Source: Laspinema sp. D2d
Lineage (GTDB): Bacteria > Cyanobacteriota > Cyanobacteriia > Cyanobacteriales > Laspinemataceae
Direction of reading: 5' to 3'
Assembly: GCF_025370755.1 (NCBI RefSeq)
Contig: NZ_JAMXFC010000027.1
Span: 1 to 64,000 of the forward strand
Length of the DNA: 64,000 bases
This document shows positions 56,921 through 64,000 of this stretch, one piece after another (the stretch's first letter is position 1; each line of letters starts with the position of its first letter). The position numbers were made by a program, and so were the translations under genes. Below the pieces are notes generated by a model that was not told where the DNA came from, ran no database searches, and saw only the letters and a list, made by a program, of their open reading frames with translations.

Positions 56921-57332
56921 ACTCTTTGCAAAGTAGTTTATCCCAGGAAAGGATACAGGCGGAAGTCAGGACGAGGAATTTTCCGCAAAAAAACTCCGGT
57001 CCCCTCCCCTTGCTAAGGGGAGGGTTAGGGTGGGGTCCGACGGGTGGCGATTCCCTACGGGATAGCTCCGCTTACCGCCACATAAACCACTCTTAAAGGT
57101 TTAAGCGCCTGTATAGAGTCTCGTCCAAGCTCTTTCTTCGTGAGGTGGCAAAGCCATGTCACCGCCGACACCCTCCACCCAGCCATTCCTCTTGAGGTGC
57201 TTAAGCACCTCAATAGGACCCCACCCTAACCCTCCCCTTGCCAAGGGGAGGGAACCGGAAGTAATCTTAAATGTTAGGCAAATCCCCCTGAACGTAAAAA
57301 TTCTACTGTTGTAAGGGGTACCCAACTCCCGA
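56921..57332. other. Spacer with TIR element between rlpA and panC/cmk
   Basis: 412 bp, mostly occupied by the inverted-repeat element at 56998-57256. No gene. The panC/cmk promoter must be in the first 75 bp or within the element. Confidence 0.45.
56998..57256. repeat. 259-bp element with 40-bp terminal inverted repeats
   Basis: The left end 56998-57037 (GGTCCCCTCCCCTTGCTAAG and on) equals the complement of the right end 57217-57256 at 37 of 40 positions. Each end is itself a hairpin (CCCTCCCCTT/AAGGGGAGGG). The interior has no open frame but is full of structure, including the perfect 22-bp palindrome TTGAGGTGC-TTAA-GCACCTCAA (57192-57213) and GGTGGC/GCCACC pairs. This is a MITE-like or REP-like dispersed element; the CCCTCCCCTTGC-AAGGGG core is of a type frequent in cyanobacterial intergenic DNA. 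Confidence 0.85.
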
Positions 57333-58373
57333 TCACTCAGCAGATGAGGTGGTGGTGGACCCTAAAATCTCCAAACGCACCTCGGCAACGCCACTACTGA
57401 TCATGCCCAGATTCTCAGCGGCGGCGGCTGAAACATCAATGATGCGTCCCCCGGTATAAGGTCCGCGATCGTTGATTCTAACGACGACAGAGTTCCCATT
57501 ATCTAGGTTGGTTACCCGGACTTGGGTCCCAAAGGGCAAATACAAATGGGCCGCAGTTAACGCATTTTCGTCAAAGATTTCTCCACTGGCACTCATTCGA
57601 CCATGAAAGCCAGGGCCATACCAAGATGCCATCCCGTTGATTTGGTATTGAAGATATTCCGGGGTGGCAGCTTGTAGCGTGGGCGGTTCCGGTTCGGGTC
57701 TGGGTTGGGGGCGATTGGCAATTTCGGCGATCGCAGGTGCGCTGGCAATCAGGCGGCGGAGTCGGTTGGTGGCCTGAATCGCGTCTTGTGCTAGGTCGTT
57801 GGTGGTGTCTGGTAGGCGGGTTTGCTCGTCGATCGCCACCAGGTCCATGCCATTCACTTTAATCAGATATTCATCACGGATGGGGTATCCTTCCTCGTCC
57901 AATTCCCCATTCCATTCAAGGGTAATTTCCGGTGTGGCGTTACTTTTTCGTAACTGATTCAAGGTGGCGGCGATCGCCTCTGCTCTCGCTACGGGATCCA
58001 GACTATTCTCAGACTGCATCGGATTCTGGGCGATCGCTTTGGATTCCAAATTGCTTAACCCCTTCAAACCCTTCGCCTTCAGTCCCGATCCTGCCGACCC
58101 CATCTCAGTCTCTGAATTGGAATCCCCAGTCATGTCCGCAGACTCGATAAAGGTCAAGACGGGAATATTTCTGACATAGAGAGTCGCTGCCGGTTTCCCC
58201 GTGATTTCATGGGGTTGAATCTTGGTGATGACTTCGGACCAAGGACTGACCTGGATTCGGTCTGGATCCGAGTTCACATTGACGGGTCTATTAGGTTCAG
58301 CATGACTGGTTGAGGTTGTCCCGCAGGCGGTCATCAGCAGCACAACCGTTGTCCACCAAAATCTTTGCTTCAT
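57333..58373 (-). CDS. rlpA: RlpA-type septal-ring lipoprotein
   Basis: 346 residues from ATG 58373 ([18 protein letters not shown]), chosen because a lipoprotein signal with lipobox LMTAC starts there; an in-frame ATG at 58469 would add 32 residues before it. A low-complexity middle leads to the C-terminal double-psi beta-barrel: [56 protein letters not shown]. The Asp in NDRGP is the family catalytic residue. RlpA proteins cleave naked glycan strands or bind them at the septum. There is no SPOR domain, normal in cyanobacterial members. Confidence 0.9.
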   Translation of the reverse strand: MKQRFWWTTVVLLMTACGTTSTSHAEPNRPVNVNSDPDRIQVSPWSEVITKIQPHEITGKPAATLYVRNIPVLTFIESADMTGDSNSETEMGSAGSGLKAKGLKGLSNLESKAIAQNPMQSENSLDPVARAEAIAATLNQLRKSNATPEITLEWNGELDEEGYPIRDEYLIKVNGMDLVAIDEQTRLPDTTNDLAQDAIQATNRLRRLIASAPAIAEIANRPQPRPEPEPPTLQAATPEYLQYQINGMASWYGPGFHGRMSASGEIFDENALTAAHLYLPFGTQVRVTNLDNGNSVVVRINDRGPYTGGRIIDVSAAAAENLGMISSGVAEVRLEILGSTTTSSAE

Positions 58374-58884
58374 ATATTTTGCTGTGAGGAACTGTTTAAA
58401 GAACAATCCATGAGTGGGGTTAGGTCCTGAGATAGACCTGATGCAGCCCCTTCCTTGGGGGTTGCTCAACCTTTCTCATAGTCGATACGTTTTCAGTTTG
58501 GTGTGTTGAACTGCAACAGACTATCACAAAGGTTTGAGATTGGGGATCGGTATGGGCGATTAAAACCGGGTAACTTTATCAAAACTTTACAATTCACCCA
58601 TAGGGTATATCCGACTAAACCCTATATAAAATAAGGATTTTGTATTTATCTGCTAGAAAGAATACTTTATCAAAACTTTACATTCAAGAAGCGAAATTTG
58701 CGCTGTGTTCAATTGCCAAGTGTAGAGTTGCAAACTGTAATTGATGAACAGTTGGAGTTTTGAGGAGAAGGAAGGGGCGATCGCGCCCAAAAATCCCGAA
58801 AACATCCTGCCTCGCGCGATCCATTGGTCCTACCTCCCCTGTAAAATAGCCAAGGTGGAAATAGCCGTTCAGATGGGTTGATAC
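58374..58884. other. Divergent promoter region, rlpA and purM
   Basis: 511 bp. Contains a direct repeat ACTTTATCAAAACTTT at 58573-58588 and 58665-58680, AT-rich sequence between, and HIP1-like sites nearer purM. No gene. The spaced direct repeat may be a regulator binding site or a small duplication. Confidence 0.5.
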
Positions 58885-59913
58885 ATGGATTATCGAGAAG
58901 CAGGCGTGGATGTTGAGGCGGGTCGAGCCTTTGTCCAGAAAATTCGGAATATGGTTACAGGGACCCATCGACCGGAAGTCCTCGGTGGGATTGGTGGATT
59001 TAGCGGTTATTTCGAGTTACCCACCGGATATCGGCAACCCATCCTCGTCTCTGGGACCGATGGGGTGGGAACGAAACTCAAACTCGCCATGTTGCTCGAT
59101 CGCCACGATACGGTTGGCATTGACTTAGTAGCAATGTGTGTGAATGATGTTCTAACATCCGGTGCCGAACCTTTGTTCTTTTTAGATTATTTAGCCACGG
59201 GAAAACTGAATCAAGAACAACTGGCGAATGTAGTCCAAGGAATTACCGATGGATGTAAACAATCCGGTTGTGCGCTGTTAGGGGGAGAAACCGCAGAAAT
59301 GCCCGGATTTTATCAACCGGGAGAATATGATTTAGCGGGGTTTTGTGTGGGAGTGGTGGAAAAAAGCGAACTCCTTACGGGTCAGCAAATCCAAGTGGGA
59401 GATGTGGCGATCGGGCTTGCCAGTTCCGGAGTGCATAGTAATGGATTTAGCCTAGTTAGAAAAATTGTGAGCGACTGCAACATCGATTGGCAGGACAAAC
59501 CGGAAACCCTCCCCGCATCCGTTGGCGAAGTCTTGCTCACCCCCACCCAACTCTACGTCAAACCCGTCTTAGAAGCCCGAAAAGCCGGAATAGAAATTCA
59601 CGGCATGGCGCATATTACCGGAGGTGGATTACCAGAAAATCTCCCCCGTTGTTTACCGGAAGGATTATCCATCCAAATTGACCCCAACAGTTGGCCGATT
59701 CTGCCCATTTTCACCTGGTTAGCGGAAGTCGGGAATGTCACCTTGCCCGAAATGTTTAATACCTTTAACATGGGCATCGGTTATGTAGTGGTTGTGCCAG
59801 CCAATCAAGCCGAAAAAACCATTGAATGGTTTGAATCTCAGGCAATTTCTGCCTATCAAATCGGTGAAGTCATTGCAGGAAATGGCGAATTGATAGGAAT
59901 TCCAGAAGCATAG
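58885..59913 (+). CDS. purM: Phosphoribosylformylglycinamidine cyclo-ligase (AIR synthetase)
   Basis: 342 residues. It closes the imidazole ring of AIR in purine synthesis using ATP. Family blocks: [100 protein letters not shown]. Length is normal. Followed closely by a strong terminator hairpin; no other pur gene is adjacent, as is usual in cyanobacteria. Confidence 0.97.
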   Translation: MDYREAGVDVEAGRAFVQKIRNMVTGTHRPEVLGGIGGFSGYFELPTGYRQPILVSGTDGVGTKLKLAMLLDRHDTVGIDLVAMCVNDVLTSGAEPLFFLDYLATGKLNQEQLANVVQGITDGCKQSGCALLGGETAEMPGFYQPGEYDLAGFCVGVVEKSELLTGQQIQVGDVAIGLASSGVHSNGFSLVRKIVSDCNIDWQDKPETLPASVGEVLLTPTQLYVKPVLEARKAGIEIHGMAHITGGGLPENLPRCLPEGLSIQIDPNSWPILPIFTWLAEVGNVTLPEMFNTFNMGIGYVVVVPANQAEKTIEWFESQAISAYQIGEVIAGNGELIGIPEA

Positions 59914-59924
59914 ACTTAAAGGCG

Positions 59925-59976
59925 AGATAAAACCCGCGCATCTGAGTTCATCGAAATCTCTACGCGGGTTTTATCT
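59925..59976 (+). terminator. Bidirectional terminator after purM
   Basis: AGATAAAACCCGCG (59925-59938) and CGCGGGTTTTATCT (59963-59976) are perfect 14-bp complements. On the plus strand the stem ends in TTTTATCT after the GC block, 11 bp after the purM stop; on the minus strand it ends in the same way for the small gene at 59992-60201. Confidence 0.75.
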
Positions 59977-59991
59977 ATGGAGTAGCCTATT

Positions 59992-60201
59992 TTACTCCTC
60001 CCATTCTCCAGGTTCCAACTTGTGCAGAAGCCAGTCGAGATAAAGCACCAGAATCTTGAGTTTGATAGCAGTGAACAGCCGCTTTAGATTCTCATCTCTA
60101 AGCAGCCACTCCCAAAACTTCTTAAGCAGTAACTCCAAGACTATCTCGGCAGACTTCTGGACAACGACAGATAGGGCCAAGTTCACTAAGTTGATGTGCA
60201 T
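59992..60201 (-). CDS. Small amphipathic protein beside the NACHT gene
   Basis: 69 residues (MHINLVNLALSVVVQKSAEI and on), rich in Leu, Lys and Trp with a C-terminal LEPGEWEE. AGGA lies eight bases upstream of ATG, and the gene ends just before the shared terminator, so it is probably expressed. The helices look amphipathic rather than fully transmembrane. It is divergent from the NACHT ATPase, with 160 bp between the start codons. I recognise no family. A role linked to the NACHT protein (partner or regulator) is a guess from position. Confidence 0.5.
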   Translation of the reverse strand: MHINLVNLALSVVVQKSAEIVLELLLKKFWEWLLRDENLKRLFTAIKLKILVLYLDWLLHKLEPGEWEE

Positions 60202-60361
60202 GGTGATTTCCTAATTTATTGGACATCTCCACTGTCGCAACTCAACTTGAGAGTTATCTCTCAAACTTAGGCTGACATACCCTGACATTGCCTGACATCA
60301 AAGTAGACTTTCCACGAAAGTCTTTGCTAGACTGGGTTTAAAGTGATTGATAAATTTGTCC

Positions 60362-62617
60362 ATGCAACCTCTACCGCGTGACTTTCTGATTAAAGTGGCA
60401 GGCGATTATGGCGTGAAGGGTAAACACCAGGAGGCGTTTCTAGCACTCTTTAGTAGCAATAACAAGAAACCGCAGGAAATTGCAAAGACTCTCCATATCT
60501 CTTATGGTGCTTTCCGAACTCGAATGACAGAAGTCTATCGCAAGTTCGGGTTTAACTATGACGGACCAGGGAAAGAAGACGACTTACGTTCTTTTCTGAT
60601 TGAGAAGCATCAGCAATCTCGTGCTTCTACAATTCCCGATCCCTCTAACCCTCCCATCGATATCGAGTTCCTCGTGCAACAGGCACGGGAAATGGTCCGC
60701 GCCGACATCAAATACCACTGCGGCACCATGAAAGTCCTGGATATGACCCACCCGATCGAGGTAGATGACATCTATACCCATGTCCATATCCTGGAAAATA
60801 TTACCGGGCGCAGAGGCAAACGAATCGCTGAGTTATTGCAAGAGTGTAACGCCTATGACTGGGAACGGTTTGGACTGGGCAAAAGAACAGAAGAACCCCC
60901 AATAACTGGATTAAAAGCAGTTGCGGACTATTCTAAGCTGACAATTTTGGGTAAGCCCGGGGCCGGGAAAACCACCTTTTTGAAATATCTGGGGATTCAG
61001 TGCATTGAGGGTAAATTTCTCGGCGATCGCCTCCCAATTTTTATCACCCTTAAAGACTTTGCCGAAGAGGCAAACCAACTCAGTTTGCTAGAATATATCG
61101 CTAATTTTAACAAAGTTTTGTCTTTACAAGAGATTTTACAACAGGGCAAGGCTTTAGTCTTGCTTGATGGTTTGGATGAAGTTCGAGAAAAAGATAGTGA
61201 TATAATTGTAAAAAAAATTCGGGATTGTTCAAACACTTTTTGGAAAAATCATTTTGTAATGACCTGTAGAATTGCCGCACAGGAATATACATTTGAAAAA
61301 TTTACTGAAGTTGAAATGGCCGATTTTGAACCGACCCAAATTTCTAATTTTGCAAACAAGTGGTTTAAGAATAAAGAGGTTAAACCTGAAACCTTTATAA
61401 ACCATCTTGAAAATTACCCAAAAATCCAAGAACTTGCCACAAGTCCCCTGCTGCTAACACTGCTGTGTTTGACCTTTGACCAAACCGGATATTTTCCAGC
61501 TAATCGTTCTGAACTTTATAAACAATGTCTGGATGTGCTACTGGGAAAATGGGTTGATAAACCAGGAATTGGTCGAGATCCAGTTTATAAAAAGTTATCA
61601 AAGCCGCGTAAGAAAGATTTATTCAGCAAAATTGCTTTAACCACCTTTGAATCTGGAGACTATTTCTTTAAGCAAGAAGAAGCAGAACACTACATCACAG
61701 ACTACATTCGCAATTTACCGGATGCCAATACAGATGAGGAAGTCCGACAACTGGACAGTGAGGCAGTATTGGGCTCAATTGAAGCGCAACACGGGTTGCT
61801 AATCGAACGGGCTAAAGAGATTTATTCATTCTCTCATCTCACCTTTCATGAATATTTTACTGCCCGAGAAATTATTAGTCAACAATCTTCAGAAGAAGCA
61901 TTACGAAAGTTAGTTACTCATCTTACTGATAGACGCTGGCGTGAAGTTTTTATCTTAGCAGCAGGTATGTCGTGTCCTGCAGATAAGCTGTTGCTTTTAA
62001 TGAAACAGGAGGCTGAACATCTGATTTGCGGCAACGAGAGCATAGAACAGATTCTAAATTTGGTAAATAATCACCCTATTTTAGGCTATCAATGTAATGT
62101 GGGGGATAAATTGAAAGTTATTCCATACTTTTCTGTGGGTTTTGACAGTTTTTTGGAGCCAGTTGAAACCTATATCAATACTAGAAATAATATTTTTTTA
62201 ATTATCCGTTTCCGATACATTTTTATCTTATTAGGATTTTCGCCAATTATCAAGGAAAATACAGTTTTAAATTTTTTTGATAAACTAATGGATTTGAGTA
62301 CCATTGAAATAGCCTTAAATAATTTCGATGGTTCTGCTGTATGGACAGGAAAGGTTTTAGATGTATGGCAATCTTGGTCAAAAGAAATGGAAATAAATAA
62401 TAGTATGCTGGAAATTCTTGAATTTATAAATGTACAGGAACATATCGATTCCCCTACAGACGAAGTATTACTGCATGAGTATTCTTCTGCCAATGAGTTG
62501 CTCTTAGACTGCCTCAATAGTGATTGCCGTGTTTCCCGGGAGGTGCGGGAGGAGATTGAGGAGACTTTGCTGTTACCGATCGCAGAAATAGAAAAACGCA
62601 AAATAGAAAAACGCTAA
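60362..62617 (+). CDS. NACHT STAND ATPase with N-terminal HTH
   Basis: 751 residues from ATG 60362. Residues about 1-85 form a helix-turn-helix-like domain (QEIAKTLHISYGAFRTRMTE). NACHT core: Walker A GKPGAGKTT (197-205), Walker B ALVLLDGLDEVRE (264-276), then TCRIAAQEYTFEKFTEVEMA, TSPLLLTLLCL and FSHLTFHEYFTAREI, the winged-helix landmark of NACHT proteins. After about 520 come AT-rich helical segments with no leucine-rich repeats recognised. Bacterial NACHT proteins are oligomerising ATPases, several with shown antiphage activity; an N-terminal HTH variant is common in cyanobacteria, where its role is open. The C-terminal third is AT-richer than neighbours, hinting at recent change or transfer. 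Confidence 0.85.
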   Translation: MQPLPRDFLIKVAGDYGVKGKHQEAFLALFSSNNKKPQEIAKTLHISYGAFRTRMTEVYRKFGFNYDGPGKEDDLRSFLIEKHQQSRASTIPDPSNPPIDIEFLVQQAREMVRADIKYHCGTMKVLDMTHPIEVDDIYTHVHILENITGRRGKRIAELLQECNAYDWERFGLGKRTEEPPITGLKAVADYSKLTILGKPGAGKTTFLKYLGIQCIEGKFLGDRLPIFITLKDFAEEANQLSLLEYIANFNKVLSLQEILQQGKALVLLDGLDEVREKDSDIIVKKIRDCSNTFWKNHFVMTCRIAAQEYTFEKFTEVEMADFEPTQISNFANKWFKNKEVKPETFINHLENYPKIQELATSPLLLTLLCLTFDQTGYFPANRSELYKQCLDVLLGKWVDKPGIGRDPVYKKLSKPRKKDLFSKIALTTFESGDYFFKQEEAEHYITDYIRNLPDANTDEEVRQLDSEAVLGSIEAQHGLLIERAKEIYSFSHLTFHEYFTAREIISQQSSEEALRKLVTHLTDRRWREVFILAAGMSCPADKLLLLMKQEAEHLICGNESIEQILNLVNNHPILGYQCNVGDKLKVIPYFSVGFDSFLEPVETYINTRNNIFLIIRFRYIFILLGFSPIIKENTVLNFFDKLMDLSTIEIALNNFDGSAVWTGKVLDVWQSWSKEMEINNSMLEILEFINVQEHIDSPTDEVLLHEYSSANELLLDCLNSDCRVSREVREEIEETLLLPIAEIEKRKIEKR

Positions 62618-62637
62618 TCCCGATAAAACCGAACCCT

Positions 62638-63294
62638 TCAAACTCCCCCTATCCGACAAGGTGCAAACGATCGCCTATGTTGCCGCGATACCCCATACTG
62701 TTGCAAAGCCTGAGTATGTTTCGCCGTACCATATCCTTTATTACTGGTCAAATCATACTCCGGATATTTCTTCGCCAAGCGCACAATTAAATCATCGCGC
62801 CAGACTTTTGCCAGAATACTGGCAGCAGCAATCACTAACGAGTTGCTATCTCCTTTAATCATCGTTTGTTGGGGAATTCCTAAATTGGGAATGCGCTGAT
62901 TGCCGTCAATTAAACAAAACTCCGGTTTAACTTGCAGTTTATTAACGGACCGTTTCATCGCTAATAAAGAGGCTTGTAGAATATTCAGGCGATCGATTTC
63001 TTGGACCGATGCCATGCCAATTGCACAGGCGATCGCCTCCTCCCGAATCAGTTTTGCTAACCGATAGCGTTGGTTATGGGACAGCTTCTTACTATCCGTT
63101 ACTCCCGCTGCCTTCAACAGTATAGCCGCCTCATCGGACAAAATAACCGCCCCTGCAACCACCGGACCAAACAAACAACCCCGTCCCACTTCATCCACCC
63201 CGGCAATTCGGTCATTTGGGGGCGTTTTCTTAGGATTTTTGCTATTATTTGAAACATCCCAGAGCGTGAGTTGTTGCGGCACATTTAAAGACAC
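62638..63294 (-). CDS. rnhB: Ribonuclease HII
   Basis: 218 residues. It cuts the RNA strand of RNA-DNA hybrids and removes misincorporated ribonucleotides. Active-site blocks: IAGVDEVGRGCLFGPVVAGA (Asp, Glu), SQNQRYRLAKLI-type text with DSKKLS, PEFCLIDGNQR (Asp), KGDSNSLVIAAASILAKVWR (Asp). Start at ATG 63294; a later start would lose the N-terminal extension only. It follows rne on the same strand, the usual cyanobacterial order, with a hairpin between them. Confidence 0.96.
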   Translation of the reverse strand: MSLNVPQQLTLWDVSNNSKNPKKTPPNDRIAGVDEVGRGCLFGPVVAGAVILSDEAAILLKAAGVTDSKKLSHNQRYRLAKLIREEAIACAIGMASVQEIDRLNILQASLLAMKRSVNKLQVKPEFCLIDGNQRIPNLGIPQQTMIKGDSNSLVIAAASILAKVWRDDLIVRLAKKYPEYDLTSNKGYGTAKHTQALQQYGVSRQHRRSFAPCRIGGV

Positions 63295-63345
63295 GATTTT
63301 GGTGGGGGTAAATAATTATTCCGGTTCAAACAAAATTTAGACAAA

Positions 63346-63390
63346 AAGATTGTCCTTGGAGCAGCAAAATAACTCCCCAAGGACAATCTT
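63346..63390 (-). terminator. Rho-independent terminator after rne
   Basis: AAGATTGTCCTTGG (63346-63359) pairs perfectly with CCAAGGACAATCTT (63377-63390). On the minus strand the stem is followed by UUUUUGUCU, 14 bp after the rne stop and before rnhB. It should limit read-through from rne into rnhB, whose start is 52 bp further on. Confidence 0.75.
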
Positions 63391-63403
63391 AAATCAAAAC
63401 GAA

Positions 63404-64000
63404 CTAACCTTCTGCGGCAGAAGAACGACGACGGCGACGACGAGGGGGGGACCCAGCCGAATTATCCTCATTGTCTTCCTCATAGGATGCGGAGATGTCC
63501 TCATCATCATCAGCATCTGCCTGATGAACCGGAGCAAAATTCTCCTCGGGAGATTCCTCCTCGGGAGATTCTGCCTCTACCTCCGCCTCTACAATGGGTT
63601 CTTCCTCGTTAAAACTGGGTTCCGAGAACGAAGAAACCGACTCTCCCGGTTCCGTCACCGAGATAACGGCTGATTTGGAAGGTTTTACCTCTTCTTCCCG
63701 GAGGATTAACGGCGAAATCCCCATCAGCGCATAGACATCTTGCTCTTCCGGCGTCATTTCGACCTGAATCACCTCTGCCGGTTCATTCACCTTCTCATAA
63801 TCGCGGAAACGGCGACCCCGTTCCGATCGCTCAGGACGATCCTCTTTAGGCGATCGCACATCTCGCTCATTCGTCAGCGCATAAGCGGGAGCAGCCACAA
63901 ACGGTTCCGGTTCTGTCCATTCGGGTTTCGGTTCCCGACTCGCCGGTAAAATCGGCGAAATACTGCGAACCGACGCAGTTTTTACCGTGGTTTCCTCCGT
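63404..64000 (-). CDS. rne: Ribonuclease E, C-terminal part (5' end outside window)
   Basis: Only the last 198 or so residues are in the window; the frame stays open to base 64000. The text is acidic and disordered (EVEAESPEEESPEENFAP, ADADDDEDISASYEEDNED) and ends with PPRRRRRRSSAAEG. The nonapeptide RRRRRRSSA is the conserved C-terminal motif of cyanobacterial RNase E that binds PNPase, so the identity is good even without the S1 and catalytic domains. A helix-like element EMTPEEQDVYALMGISPLIL (about 100 residues before the motif) is another conserved block. rnhB downstream supports it. Confidence 0.85.
   Translation of the reverse strand, partial: TEETTVKTASVRSISPILPASREPKPEWTEPEPFVAAPAYALTNERDVRSPKEDRPERSERGRRFRDYEKVNEPAEVIQVEMTPEEQDVYALMGISPLILREEEVKPSKSAVISVTEPGESVSSFSEPSFNEEEPIVEAEVEAESPEEESPEENFAPVHQADADDDEDISASYEEDNEDNSAGSPPRRRRRRSSAAEG

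Overview
The window reads as chromosome of a filamentous cyanobacterium of the Oscillatoria/Laspinema/Phormidium type (genus is inference). Supporting signs: very frequent HIP1-like GCGATCGC octamers in and between genes, a chloroplast-type ferredoxin-dependent glutamate synthase, an RNase E tail ending in the cyanobacterial poly-Arg motif RRRRRRSSA, a fused panC/cmk gene, DUF1997 proteins, bilin-type (cyanobacteriochrome-like) GAF domains and an ethylene-receptor-like sensor kinase. LAYOUT: 1-1482 is mostly decayed DNA with one short element bounded by terminal inverted repeats. 1483-8882 holds a large PAS/GAF sensor kinase with a candidate two-cysteine bilin GAF, a divergent Crp-type regulator, a DALR-domain protein, a probable small RNA resembling Yfr2, a mirrored 9-bp repeat locus and a Cof-type HAD phosphatase. 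10035-22543 is a same-strand chemotaxis cluster: cheY, cheA, cheW, soluble receptor, PAS-HEAT protein, cheR, cheB, cheC. It is unusual for a cyanobacterium because it includes the methylation enzymes CheR and CheB. 22.5-24 kb has a truncated IS630-type transposase and non-coding DNA. 24-29 kb has two tandem DUF1997 proteins, pheA, a minus-strand small RNA candidate, a membrane protein and a LON-domain protein. 29.3-35.2 kb is the str operon on the minus strand (rpsL, rpsG, fusA, tuf, rpsJ), with long spacers that each carry a different repeat or hairpin. It is followed by an A-type Fe-S carrier and a cupin. 37.5-42.2 kb is glutamate synthase. 42.3-48.4 kb is a minus-strand signalling block: an ethylene-receptor-like hybrid kinase with a bilin-like GAF, a REC-only regulator 5 bp downstream, and a REC-PAS-GAF adenylate cyclase. 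48.8-53.9 kb has two AAA-like ATPases, the second fused to 14 WD40 repeats. 54-64 kb has a NodB deacetylase, panC/cmk, a 40-bp-TIR repeat element, rlpA, purM, a small ORF divergent from a NACHT STAND ATPase, rnhB and the C-terminal part of rne. HOW IT WORKS TOGETHER: housekeeping blocks (str operon, gltB, purM, pheA, panC/cmk, rne/rnhB) alternate with sensory blocks. The best candidates for something new are: (1) the ethylene-receptor/bilin-GAF kinase beside a cAMP cyclase; (2) a full CheR/CheB/CheC chemosensory set with a PAS-HEAT protein; (3) two small RNA candidates whose exposed segments are complementary (GUGUGAGGAG and CUUCUCACAC); (4) G-rich/C-rich 9-bp repeat arms built the same way at two convergent gene junctions. 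No tRNA, rRNA or CRISPR array was recognised.
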